Of a stretch of DNA of 64,000 nucleotides, positions 25,584 to 35,334 are shown piece after piece. A program made the position numbers and the translations under genes. Every line of letters starts with the position of its first letter. Position 1 is the stretch's first letter. Source of the DNA: Paludibacteraceae bacterium (GTDB lineage: Bacteria; Bacteroidota; Bacteroidia; Bacteroidales; Paludibacteraceae); contig JAFUWV010000010.1 of NCBI GenBank assembly GCA_017477325.1, positions 369,897 through 433,896 on the forward strand, in the 5' to 3' direction. A model generated the notes under the pieces. The model did no database searches and was not told where the DNA came from. It saw only the letters and a program-made list of their open reading frames with translations.

Positions 25584-26621
25584 CTACAGTTTAAGCAATT
25601 CTGCCATTCTGTCAATTATCTTTGCCGGCGACTCCTGTCGGCATAAGTAGTTGTAATACTTGCACCTGTTCTTTCCGTGTACTGTGCATGGCCGGCAACT
25701 CAACGGTTGCTGTATGATGTCTTCCTCTCTCTGTTTCCAACCGTAGAAGCCTGAAAACGGATGAGTACCGCACCATACCGTCAGACATCTCAACCCTACG
25801 AGCGATGCAAGATGTTGGTTGGCGGAATCCATGCCTAACATCAAGTCAAGTTTGCGCATCAACTCCAACTCTTCCGACAACCTGAGCTGACCTGCCACAC
25901 TTGTCACATTCTCGTACCTCTCCGCCCACTGGCTCAGCATCTCGCACTCCACCCTGCCTGCTCCGAACAGAAACACCCTGACATCCGCCTCGGAGGCATA
26001 ATGCGCTATCACTGCCTTCGTTATGCTGTATGGCAGCATATTCGTTTTACTCTTGGCAAACGGTGCTATACCAAGCCATCTGCACTGCTTCTCACCAAAC
26101 CGCTTCTCCAAGGAAGCACGCGCAACCCGGTTTTCCTGCAAACTTGCAAACTCACGGCTCCAACCAAGACCGGCACTCATGAAAGCATCGCCGTATCTCT
26201 CAAACTCGGTAGGCAGTTGCTCACTCCTTGAATATCCGTTTCTCAGCAGCCGCCACTGCAGCAGGCGGTCGGTCTCTATCCTTGTTACGCGTATGCCTGA
26301 GACGGCAAACAACACATCAAGCATATTGCTGTGCATATCCCTCTGCAAATCAAACACGTGCGTTACCTTGTATCTACTGCTTACCTCCTTGAACAAGCGT
26401 AGTGCCGACTTTCTTTTTCCGCTTTTTTCTGACCTCTCCGCAGGATACACCTCTACATTATCCATGCCAAAAAACATATCTGCAAACCTGCTTTGCGTCA
26501 GAACCACAAACTTTGCCTTGGGCCTTGCTTTAGCCACCGAAGCCAACACCGGCACCAGCATTGCGACATTGCCCAGACTCGAAAATCGTATCACAAGATA
26601 TGTTTCACTATTTGTATCCAC
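25584..26621 (-). CDS. GT9-family glycosyltransferase (heptosyltransferase-like)
   Basis: A 345-residue GT-B glycosyltransferase resembling ADP-heptose:LPS heptosyltransferases. YLVIRFSSLGNVAML begins the N-terminal domain. The second domain has LGIAPFAKSKTNMLP, FLFGAGRVE, LMLGMDSANQHLASL (the conserved donor-site D-S/T pattern) and VWCGTHPFSGFYGW. A C-terminal Cys cluster (SCRPC, GKNRCKYYNYLC) is present. The first codon is GTG, 26 bases after a strong promoter. It probably acts on lipopolysaccharide core. The donor could be ADP-heptose or another sugar. Confidence 0.85.
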   Translation of the reverse strand: MDTNSETYLVIRFSSLGNVAMLVPVLASVAKARPKAKFVVLTQSRFADMFFGMDNVEVYPAERSEKSGKRKSALRLFKEVSSRYKVTHVFDLQRDMHSNMLDVLFAVSGIRVTRIETDRLLQWRLLRNGYSRSEQLPTEFERYGDAFMSAGLGWSREFASLQENRVARASLEKRFGEKQCRWLGIAPFAKSKTNMLPYSITKAVIAHYASEADVRVFLFGAGRVECEMLSQWAERYENVTSVAGQLRLSEELELMRKLDLMLGMDSANQHLASLVGLRCLTVWCGTHPFSGFYGWKQREEDIIQQPLSCRPCTVHGKNRCKYYNYLCRQESPAKIIDRMAELLKL

Positions 26622-26646
26622 ACACTACCGCATATTAATCAGCCTG

Positions 26647-26677
26647 CAAAGGTACAAAGAATTATTGAAAAATCAAA
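26647..26677 (-). promoter_or_regulatory. Promoter for GT9-parA-parB operon
   Basis: On the minus strand TTTG (26674-26677) and TACCTTTG (26647-26654) are separated by 19 bases, matching the Bacteroidota consensus. The GTG start of the GT9 gene lies 25 bases downstream. Confidence 0.72.
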
Positions 26678-26790
26678 GCGAAGAATATTCGCTACAACCC
26701 AAAACATCGCGCACACCAAATTACTAAGCACAGTGAGCAGCTTGAAAAGAATGGCGATTTAATATATTTTCCGAAAATCTTTCATAATAA

Positions 26791-26822
26791 TTTGCACAAT
26801 TGAAAAACTTGTTGTACCTTTG
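26791..26822 (+). promoter_or_regulatory. Promoter for tRNA-Phe
   Basis: TTTG (26791-26794) and TACCTTTG (26815-26822) are separated by 20 bases. The mature tRNA begins 58 bases after the -7 box. Confidence 0.7.
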
Positions 26823-26879
26823 CACCCGCTTTCGAAAAAAGAGAGTTGTCAATCGAGAGTTATGCTCGAAGATTGAAGG

Positions 26880-26952
26880 GGTGCCATAGCTCAGTTGGTA
26901 GAGCAAAGGACTGAAAATCCTTGTGTCACTGGTTCGATTCCCGTTGGCACCA
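26880..26952 (+). tRNA. tRNA-Phe (anticodon GAA)
   Basis: A full cloverleaf is visible. The acceptor arm GGTGCCA (26880-26886) pairs with TGGCACC (26945-26951), followed by discriminator A. The anticodon stem AAGGA/TCCTT encloses CTGAAAA with anticodon GAA at 26913-26915. The T-loop is TTCGATT (26933-26939). The 3' CCA is not encoded. The T-stem (ACTGG with CCCGT) has a T-C mismatch at its middle pair. Its own promoter and terminator frame it. Confidence 0.95.
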
Positions 26953-26958
26953 CACAGA

Positions 26959-26990
26959 AGAGATGATTCACGTGAGTCATCTCTTTTTTT
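26959..26990 (+). terminator. Rho-independent terminator after tRNA-Phe
   Basis: AGAGATGATTCAC (26959-26971) is followed directly by GTGAGTCATCTCT (26972-26984), an almost perfect inverted repeat with one G-T pair, ending in a run of seven T. It starts 7 bases after the tRNA. Confidence 0.85.
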
Positions 26991-27017
26991 GTTTCCGACG
27001 CATCGGCATATTATTAT

Positions 27018-27087
27018 ATGTGGAAATGTGGGAATGTGGGAGAGGTGTTAGCATAGGCCTTGCTCCGTCACCTGTAACCAGTCACCG
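27018..27087. repeat. Short tandem repeats behind ruvC stop codon
   Basis: Two repeat families adjoin here. At 27018-27042 an eight-base unit of the form ATGTGGRA repeats three times. At 27065-27087, read on the minus strand from the ruvC stop, seven-base units GGTGACT, GGTTACA, GGTGACG follow the TAG with one base between. The second family recurs near 35118-35146 and 35486-35570. Confidence 0.7.
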
Positions 27088-27654
27088 CTACTTATGCACT
27101 TTGTTGGAGTTGCGTTTGGCGAAATCCGCCCACGACTTATATTTCACTGCGTCTGACAGCGGCGAGCCGAGTTGCAGATAGTGGCAATAAGCTATCGCCA
27201 GTGCGTCTGTAGCATCCAGTTTCTTCGGCATCCGCTCCTCAGGTATATGCAGAAAGCGCTGCAGCATGCCTGCCACCTGCTCTTTTGAGGCGTGACCATT
27301 GCCCGTGATTGCCATCTTTATCTTCATCGGCGAATACTCGTTTATCGGCAGGTCTTTTGACAACGCTGCCGCAATTGCCACTCCCTGACCGTGAGCCAGA
27401 CGAAGCATGGTCTGCACATTCTTGTCAACAAACTGCGTCTCTACGGCAAACGTGGTGGGCTGATGCTTCACCACAAGATCCTGCACAAAGAAAAATATCT
27501 GTTGCAGCTTCTCATAGTGATTCTCCAGTTTGTGCAGGTCGAGCACACCGAAGTCCACTATCTCAGCCTTCGAGCCTTCGGTCCTGAGTATTGCCCAACC
27601 CATGAATGTTGTTCCGGGGTCTATTCCTAATATAGTATGAGGACGGGAATTCAT
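27088..27654 (-). CDS. ruvC: Crossover junction endodeoxyribonuclease RuvC
   Basis: RuvC is the Holliday junction resolvase acting with RuvAB. The 188-residue protein has the RNase-H-like active site residues Asp12 (ILGIDPGT), Glu72 (FAVETQF), Asp147 and Asp150 (KLDATDALAIA). The start ATG at 27654 overlaps the stop of the upstream small membrane protein gene (ATGA). The C-terminus is followed at once by GGTTAC-type heptamer repeats. Confidence 0.96.
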   Translation of the reverse strand: MNSRPHTILGIDPGTTFMGWAILRTEGSKAEIVDFGVLDLHKLENHYEKLQQIFFFVQDLVVKHQPTTFAVETQFVDKNVQTMLRLAHGQGVAIAAALSKDLPINEYSPMKIKMAITGNGHASKEQVAGMLQRFLHIPEERMPKKLDATDALAIAYCHYLQLGSPLSDAVKYKSWADFAKRNSNKVHK

Positions 27655-27989
27655 CGGTTGCTTTTGTTACCTCGGAAACTAAAGAAGAACACCACCACTG
27701 CATATATCAGCACAAAAGGCACCCACGAAGTGTTGTGCATGAACATCAACCATGCCGCCACGCCCAGAAACAGCGTAGCGACAAAGTTCAGCCGGTGCAG
27801 ACGCGCCACACGCTTGTCGTCCGTCTTGTTCTGTATCGCATACACAAACGACTGCACTATGGCAAGCACCGCCCCGGCGGCAAAGATATATTCGGCATAA
27901 TCTACGTCAAACATAAACAGCACTGCTCCTGCAACGAGCAACACTGCAAACACCGAAATAAGTATTGTATGAATCTTCATATGCTTCAT
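27651..27989 (-). CDS. Small four-helix membrane protein, function unknown
   Basis: A 112-residue protein made of about four hydrophobic helices: TILISVFAVLLVAGAVLFMF, YIFAAGAVLAIVQSFVYAI, LNFVATLFLGVAAWLMFM and WVPFVLIYAVVVFFFSF, ending in a basic tail. It overlaps the divIC-like gene upstream and ruvC downstream, each by ATGA, so it is part of a three-gene coupled unit. I do not recognise a named family with certainty. Confidence 0.75.
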   Translation of the reverse strand: MKHMKIHTILISVFAVLLVAGAVLFMFDVDYAEYIFAAGAVLAIVQSFVYAIQNKTDDKRVARLHRLNFVATLFLGVAAWLMFMHNTSWVPFVLIYAVVVFFFSFRGNKSNR

Positions 27990-28288
27990 TCTTCTATCAG
28001 ATACACATCCTCTCCGTCTGCATGCATATAATAATGCTCTCTGGCAAAACGCTCAAGGCTGTCCGTATTGTTCTCAAGCAAATCAATGTCGTGCCGGTAT
28101 TGCTCCGACTGACGCTTGCACTCTTCTTTCTCACGCTTCAGCTCACGAATCTGCACAGACCGGCGAGCACGGTTTATCAGACTCTGCTCTCCGCAAAAAG
28201 TGAGTATCAGAGCAAACACCACGCAAGTGAGGACATACTTGTTTAGCAGCCACTTGCGCACATTGTTCCAAAGGTTTTTCCAATTCAT
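27986..28288 (-). CDS. FtsB/DivIC-family septum formation protein
   Basis: A 100-residue bitopic protein. It has a short cytoplasmic N-terminus, one membrane helix (YVLTCVVFALILTFC), then a coiled coil rich in Arg, Glu and Lys (about residues 38-78) and a conserved end ERFAREHYYMHADGEDVYLIEE typical of FtsB/DivIC proteins, which link FtsQ/DivIB and FtsL in the divisome. It leads the unit with the small membrane protein and ruvC. A possible -7 box TACTTTTG lies at 28323-28330 on the minus strand, without a clear -33 box. Confidence 0.85.
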   Translation of the reverse strand: MNWKNLWNNVRKWLLNKYVLTCVVFALILTFCGEQSLINRARRSVQIRELKREKEECKRQSEQYRHDIDLLENNTDSLERFAREHYYMHADGEDVYLIEE

Positions 28289-28369
28289 ATTGCTAAAAGG
28301 TTCAGGTATAAGAAATCATGTGCAAAAGTAGTAAAAAAAGTTAGATTGAGAAAGAGATTTCAGAATAAT

Positions 28370-28400
28370 TTTGCAGTTTGGAAAAGTTTACCTAACTTTG
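28370..28400 (+). promoter_or_regulatory. Promoter for the secreted endonuclease-family gene
   Basis: TTTG (28370-28373) and TAACTTTG (28393-28400) are 19 bases apart, matching the Bacteroidota consensus. The chosen ATG at 28422 follows 21 bases after the -7 box, which supports that start over the in-frame upstream extension. Confidence 0.72.
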
Positions 28401-28421
28401 TACGTGAAAAACTATAGCCTT

Positions 28422-29977
28422 ATGAGAATACATTTCCTCGCGTTTGCACTGCTTCTGGGCACTGTCATCTCGTCTGCCCAGACTGTCATTCATATATCCG
28501 ACCCCGAGTCGTGGACTGCCGCCCAGATGAGCAAATATGTCGGTCAGACAGTGCAGTTCGACACTCCTTTCTATATCTGCAACAACTACTATCACCACTC
28601 TGGCCAGTATCAGATTTCCTCGCGACGGCTGTTCAGCCCCACCAACCAGGTTCTGCCCGCAAGCGCTGACTACACGAGCCTTATTTCGCAAAACGATGCC
28701 GCAGAGGTCACTATCTACGGCATTGACGACTACCATCGCATGGGAGAGCGTATCATCGACCTGAAAGTCAAGGTCACAAGCAGTTATAGTTGGCAATATC
28801 AGTCGGGCACGTTTGCCGGCAACAAGCGTACTGACCTGAGCAAGGGCTACCCCACCGTAGATTTACGCGGCGAGCACACGCTGCTCGTTTGCGCCTTCAA
28901 CCTTGAATACTACCTCGTGGAGAATCTCGGCTCGGGTTCGCAAGGCCCCACCTCCTACACCTTGCAGACACGGCAGCAGACCAAGATTGCCGAAGCGCTG
29001 GAGAGAATCAAAGCCGACGTGTTCGGTTTCGTAGAAGTGGAGCAAGGGCAGGAAGCACTCAAGAAACTGGCAGAGACGCTCTCCAAGGCGACCAGACGGC
29101 ATTACTCGTGGATTGACGACGGCATGAGTGCAAGCGGCACTTACACCAAGTCGGGCTACGTCTATTGCACCGAAACAGTGGAGCCAGTCGGCAACATGCG
29201 CAACAACGAGACAGGTGTGCGCCACCGGAAGAAGATGCAGGCTTTCCGGGAGATTGAGACAGGAGAAGTGTTCATCTTCTCGCTCAACCACTTCAAAGCC
29301 AAGTCGGGCACCGGCACAGGACTCGACGCCGACCAAGGCGACGGACAAGGCATCTACAACAACACCCGGAAAAACGAGGCCCGGTCGGTCATCTCAGACC
29401 TGAGCACAGCGTGCAACTACTACCAGGACCAAGACGTACTCATCATGGGAGACCTGAATGCTTACGCCAAAGAAGACCCTATACGTATTCTCACCGATGG
29501 CGGCATGACAGACCTCCACCGCTATTTCCATGCCGACTCATCCTACTCCTACACCTTCCACGGCAAAGCAGGATATCTTGACCACGCGCTTGCAAACAAG
29601 CAGATGCTCAGCCAGGTGACAGGCATGCAGGCTTACCATATCAATTCCGACGAAGACGACCGCTTCACCTACAACGGAGCCGACTCCGACCTCACGATGT
29701 TCCGCTGCTCCGACCACGACCCCGTGTTAGTCGGACTCCGACTCGGAGTTGACAATACTCCCTCCAACACAAGCAACGTCAAGATGATAGACGGCGAACT
29801 CGTCATCAGCGATGCACAAAACGGACACTACCGCATCTTCAACACTATGGGCATGCTGCTGTACGAAGGAAAAATCAGCAACAGCAACTTCGCACTACCG
29901 TACACGCTTCACGGACTATACATCATCAACGTATATACCGACGGAGAAGTGAAACAGACAAAGATGATGATATTGTA

Positions 29978-29978
<1 letters not shown>
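28422..29978 (+). CDS. Secreted endonuclease/exonuclease/phosphatase-family protein with T9SS sorting domain
   Basis: A 518-residue secreted hydrolase. The start at 28422 begins the signal peptide MRIHFLAFALLLGTVISSAQ; an upstream extension would overlap the promoter. An N-terminal OB-like region (residues about 20-150, with YVGQTVQFDTPFYICNNYY) precedes an EEP-fold domain with FVEVEQG, NHFKAKSG, MGDLNAYAKEDP, GYLDHAL and CSDHDPVLVGL. These contain the metal and catalytic Glu, Asn, Asp and His residues of that superfamily. The last about 75 residues (from MIDGELVISDAQNGHYRIFN, then LHGLYIINVYT, ending in KQTKMMIL) are a T9SS sorting domain. It probably degrades extracellular nucleic acid. Other EEP substrates are possible. 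Confidence 0.88.
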
Positions 29979-32129
<2,151 letters not shown>

Positions 32130-32160
32130 GAAGTTTTTAATCAGTCTTTGTTCTTTTAGC

Positions 32161-32252
32161 CGAAGGCGGTCCAACCGCTAACAGTAAAACGGTTCAACCT
32201 CTAACAGTGAAACGGTCTAACATCTAACAGTGAAACGGTCTAACATCTAAAA
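32161..32252. repeat. 23-bp tandem repeat, about four copies
   Basis: CGGT anchors occur at 32167, 32190, 32213 and 32236, giving an exact 23-base period. Each unit reads roughly CGGTCTAAC-ATCTAACAGTGAAA, and the last two copies are nearly identical. The array ends 2 bases before the ATG of the next gene (32255), so it forms the immediate upstream leader. Confidence 0.9.
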
Positions 32253-32254
32253 TC

Positions 32255-32776
32255 ATGAACATATCAGAATACATATTTAACTACTATCGCCGCAAACAGA
32301 GCCGACAGACGCGCGCTTTCCCCGTCTGGGACAAGGTGAACACTGTGCTGCTGCTGTTCGAGAGCGACCTCACCGAGAAAAACCTACAGGTGAAACAACT
32401 CGTCAAAGAACTACAGCAACAAGGAAAAGACGTTACCGCATGGGGATATGTTGACAACAAAAACACCATATCTGCCATACTGCGCGACTACAGAATTCTA
32501 TCGCGACACGACACCAACCTCTTCAACAAACCCAAAGAGGAGCATCTCAAAGACCTCAGGCGAATGCACTTCGACCTGGTCATCGACCTCAGTCTCAACA
32601 GTCTCCTGCCGCTCAGGTACCTGCTCCTCTTCGCAGATGCCGACTTCAAAGCAGGAAGACAGACCGAAGAGCCATATCTGGCCGACTTCATGGTCATGAC
32701 AGGAGACAACGACGACCCCGCATTCCTCTTCGACCAGATAATCTTCTATCTCAAAAACATAAAATCAAGCGATTAA
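32255..32776 (+). CDS. DUF6913-like protein of unknown function
   Basis: A 173-residue soluble protein starting MNISEYIFNYYRRKQSRQ. It has an alpha/beta-type region (NTVLLLFESDLTEKN, VTAWGYVDNKN, FDLVIDLSLNSLLPLRYLLLFADADFKAG) and ends DDPAFLFDQIIFYLKNI. This matches my recollection of the Bacteroidota-restricted DUF6913 family, often found beside dapA and ligA. No catalytic motif is evident. It sits between two unusual direct-repeat arrays. Confidence 0.7.
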   Translation: MNISEYIFNYYRRKQSRQTRAFPVWDKVNTVLLLFESDLTEKNLQVKQLVKELQQQGKDVTAWGYVDNKNTISAILRDYRILSRHDTNLFNKPKEEHLKDLRRMHFDLVIDLSLNSLLPLRYLLLFADADFKAGRQTEEPYLADFMVMTGDNDDPAFLFDQIIFYLKNIKSSD

Positions 32777-32818
32777 AGTATCGTCATAATGCAACAACTG
32801 CACACAACATTCACAGCA

Positions 32819-32966
32819 ATCTGCGATATCTGCTAAAATATCAATCCGCAAAGTATCTGCACTATCTGCGATATCTGCGCGCTTAATATCATATCTGCGA
32901 TATCTGCTAAAATATCAATCCGCAAAGTATCTGCATAATCTGCGATATCTGCGCGCTTAATATCAA
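32819..32966. repeat. Two tandem copies of a 74-bp repeat upstream of dapA
   Basis: Copies at 32819-32892 and 32893-32966 differ at only a few positions. Each contains several ATCTGCGATATCTGC-type elements centred on GATATC and ends CGCGCTTAATATCA. The second copy ends 6 bases before the dapA ATG (32973). Small internal repeats make each unit itself repetitive. Confidence 0.9.
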
Positions 32967-32972
32967 ATAATC

Positions 32973-33860
32973 ATGGACACTAAACTTCTGCGCGGCCTTG
33001 GCACTGCACTCATCACACCGTTCAACGAAGACAAGTCTATCGACTTCGAGGCTCTCGCTCTACTGCTCGAAAAGCAGATTACAGGAGGAGCCGACTACCT
33101 CGTCGTGCTCGGCACTACCGCCGAAGCGGCTACTATCAACGACAACGAGAAACAACAAATCATTCAGTTCGTACGCAACAAAGTCGCAGGGCGACTGCCG
33201 CTCGTGCTCGGCATGGGAGGCAACTGCACCGAAAGCCTGTGCCACAACCTGCAACAACAGGATCTGAGCGGATTCGACGCCATTCTCAGCGTTTGCCCGT
33301 ATTACAACAAACCAACACAAGAAGGACTCTTCCGACACTTCAGCGCCGTAGCACAGGCCTCACCGATACCCGTCATACTCTACAACGTGCCCGGACGAAC
33401 AGGCGTCAACATGCTGCCCGAAACAGTCATACGCCTGCACGACGCTTACCCTAAACAAATCATTGGAATAAAAGAGGCGTCCGGAAACATGGAGCAGATC
33501 GTACAACTCATACGCATGCGCGAACAAGACGTAAGAAGACAACACATGCTCGTCATCTCAGGCGACGATGCCATTGCGCACCCGCTCATGCAGGAAGGTG
33601 CCAACGGACTCATCTCCGTCGCAAGCAACGCCTTCACCGAAGACTTCCGGGAGATAGTACACAACACTTACGGAAAAGCAGCACAACTGCAAGAACAATA
33701 CCGGAGACTCATCTACCTGCTCTTCAAAGAAGGTAACCCCGCCGGCATCAAAACCGTACTCGCACTGCAAGGACTAATAAAAAACAGCCTCCGACTACCA
33801 CTCGTCGAAAACTCAACCGCTATGCAGGCACAAATAGCTGCCATAATCGCTGCACTGTAA
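32973..33860 (+). CDS. dapA: 4-hydroxy-tetrahydrodipicolinate synthase DapA
   Basis: DapA condenses pyruvate with aspartate semialdehyde in the lysine and diaminopimelate pathway. The 295-residue protein has the (beta/alpha)8 aldolase motifs GTALITPFNEDKSID, VLGTTAEAATIN (Thr pair), CPYYNKPTQEGLFRHF (catalytic Tyr) and IIGIKEASGN (Schiff-base Lys). The ATG at 32973 is the family start. It lies directly after the 74-bp tandem repeats. No clear Bacteroidota -7 box stands out upstream, so it may be co-transcribed with ligA. Confidence 0.96.
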   Translation: MDTKLLRGLGTALITPFNEDKSIDFEALALLLEKQITGGADYLVVLGTTAEAATINDNEKQQIIQFVRNKVAGRLPLVLGMGGNCTESLCHNLQQQDLSGFDAILSVCPYYNKPTQEGLFRHFSAVAQASPIPVILYNVPGRTGVNMLPETVIRLHDAYPKQIIGIKEASGNMEQIVQLIRMREQDVRRQHMLVISGDDAIAHPLMQEGANGLISVASNAFTEDFREIVHNTYGKAAQLQEQYRRLIYLLFKEGNPAGIKTVLALQGLIKNSLRLPLVENSTAMQAQIAAIIAAL

Positions 33861-34218
33861 TACAATACACAAACGTTTGCACACCACAACACCACAAACC
33901 AACAAAACTGTCAAAAGCGACAAATCGTTAAAACAACACCTTGCTCACACTTTGCTTAGGGTATCTGGGCGGGGGTTTTGCCCTAATTTGCGATGCGGTT
34001 ATCCGCACAACAAAGAGCAAATTCTTATGTAGCACGTGGCCGCTTCGTGTCGTGACAGCAGAAAACTTTCCTCCCCTTTTCTCTTTGCGAAAAATGCTCC
34101 GCTCCGCAGAAACCGCAAAAGGCTCCGCTCCGCATTTTCGAACGTATTCCTATGCAGCGTACATATATCAGTATTCTCTGATGTGTAGGAATGTAGAAAT
34201 GTAGAAAAGTGAAGCGGC
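33861..34218. other. Gene-free left border of the accessory island
   Basis: I find no gene here. The stretch holds a small hairpin GCGG-TTAT-CCGC near 33996, two inverted-repeat blocks that reappear in reverse at 37633-37806, two copies of GCTCCGCTCCGC near 34094 and 34122, and ATGTAGAA-type octamers at 34183-34207. Confidence 0.6.
33968..34066. repeat. Left inverted-repeat blocks of the island
   Basis: Block A at 33968-33984 (GGCGGGGGTTTTGCCCT) is the exact reverse complement of 37790-37806. Block B at 34036-34066 (31 bases, starting GTGGCCGCTTCGTG and ending GCAGAAAAC) is the reverse complement of 37633-37663 with one mismatch. The order of the blocks is mirrored at the right end. Together they bracket 3.8 kb of short genes. 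Confidence 0.85.
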
Positions 34219-34611
34219 TTAAAACAGCCGCCTCACTCTTATTATGGTTGCCGCTATGCCGGCAAGCAGTAATAATATCGTGGTGCCCAAGCACCACCAG
34301 CACCACCTCGGCACTACTCGCTTTTCTTCGACCACACGCTTCTCCACCAATCGCTCAACTTCTTGCACCAACGTGTCAGTCTTTGTGACCACTCGGTCTT
34401 TGTACTCCGTCCGCCAACGCTCTTTATATACAGTGTCAGCGCGAGCAAACACAATAACGCTATCGCGCACAATAATGCTGTCTCTTTCATAGTCTCTGCT
34501 CCTTTCTGTAGAGACGTCGCTTTGGGACGTCTCAAGTTTTTCACTCACCACTCTCTGACTTCGGCAACCCGATATCGTCAGTATCAGTAATATGTATATA
34601 TATTTCTTCAT
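34219..34611 (-). CDS. Spanin-like lipoprotein with C-terminal membrane helix
   Basis: A 130-residue protein with an N-terminal lipoprotein signal (YILLILTISGC, lipobox Cys16), a long polar middle rich in charged and Val residues (ARADTVYKERW, then DRVVTKTDTLVQEVERLVEKRVV), and a C-terminal membrane helix (CLGTTILLLLAGIAATII) with a basic end. Lipid anchor plus C-terminal helix is the layout of phage unimolecular spanins, which join the outer and inner membranes during lysis. The first 71 bases overlap the end of the DUF5675 gene in another frame. An alternative frame at 34314-34487 also encodes a hydrophobic peptide. Spanin function is inferred from layout and neighbours. Confidence 0.65.
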   Translation of the reverse strand: MKKYIYILLILTISGCRSQRVVSEKLETSQSDVSTERSRDYERDSIIVRDSVIVFARADTVYKERWRTEYKDRVVTKTDTLVQEVERLVEKRVVEEKRVVPRWCWWCLGTTILLLLAGIAATIIRVRRLF

Positions 34612-35062
34612 TCTTGCTCTGTGTTTTTGTCAGCATCTCCGTCAGTTTGTCCTCTTTCCAGCGCTCGCCGACGCAGATACAACCTTGTGTGTTCTTCACG
34701 CTCAACCCTGCGTGAATCCTTATCCCCTCAAAGCCCGGCACCAGGTACAGCAGCGGCATCTGACGCTTGAACTTCGGCGAGTACGTCACACGCACCCTGT
34801 ACCAGCCTTTCGGTATGCAACCTTTGGGGTGGGAATCGTTTTGAGGGGTCCCCATAGAAACCAAGCCATCGGCTGTTTCGTATGGGGAGAGCGGAGAACC
34901 GGATCGCTTTAATGACGACTCAGTCGTCAGTCTGTGCGATTCCGGATTCGAACGCGATGGAGGCTCTATCGTATTGCTGTACAACTTGCCGTCAACATAC
35001 AGGTTGCCCCGTGTCTCTCTGTCGTTCGAGCACTCCAGATTCCTAATCACTCTCAGCAGCAT
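34541..35062 (-). CDS. DUF5675 family protein (putative peptidoglycan-active lysis protein)
   Basis: A 173-residue protein with a beta-rich start (MLLRVIRNLECSNDRETRGNL), YVDGKLYSNTIEPP, a middle CIPKGWYRVRVTYSPKFKRQ, and the motif IRIHAG followed by NTQGCICVGE. His, then Gly-Cys, resembles the His/Cys site of L,D-transpeptidase-like (YkuD) enzymes, which act on peptidoglycan. DUF5675 proteins are common in Bacteroidota prophages and mobile elements. Between a small membrane protein and a spanin-like lipoprotein, an endolysin-like role is plausible but not proven. Confidence 0.75.
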   Translation of the reverse strand: MLLRVIRNLECSNDRETRGNLYVDGKLYSNTIEPPSRSNPESHRLTTESSLKRSGSPLSPYETADGLVSMGTPQNDSHPKGCIPKGWYRVRVTYSPKFKRQMPLLYLVPGFEGIRIHAGLSVKNTQGCICVGERWKEDKLTEMLTKTQSKNEEIYIHITDTDDIGLPKSESGE

Positions 35063-35088
35063 AATAATAAATTTAAGGGATTTTTAAG

Positions 35089-35334
35089 TTAGTTTGACGA
35101 ATTATCCGAATGGCTATCAGTAACCTGTAACCCGTCACCAGTAACCTTTTGATGCTTGAAAAAGTCCAGCACTCGGAGCAGGTCGATACCCTCCAGAGCA
35201 GCAGCGTTGACTATGCATATCGCAAACACATACAGCACGCTGCTATGAACAACGCCCGTCGGGTCAACCACGAAGCCTGCTACCACTATCAGGCTTCCAA
35301 ACACTATACTCCATATTTCTATAAAATTCTTCAT
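35089..35334 (-). CDS. Small holin-like membrane protein
   Basis: An 81-residue protein with two hydrophobic segments (IWSIVFGSLIVVAGFVV and SSVLYVFAICIVNAAAL) separated by a short loop, then a polar tail. Size and layout fit class II holins or prophage small membrane proteins. The tail segment KVTGDGLQVTDS is encoded by GGTTACT-type heptamer repeats (35118-35146), so the repeat has been built into the C-terminus. The start overlaps a 33-codon upstream ORF by ATGA. Confidence 0.55.
   Translation of the reverse strand: MKNFIEIWSIVFGSLIVVAGFVVDPTGVVHSSVLYVFAICIVNAAALEGIDLLRVLDFFKHQKVTGDGLQVTDSHSDNSSN

Noticed and set aside
32161-32966. CRISPR array
   Set aside because: The 23-bp and 74-bp arrays are continuous tandem repeats without unique spacers, and no cas genes are present.
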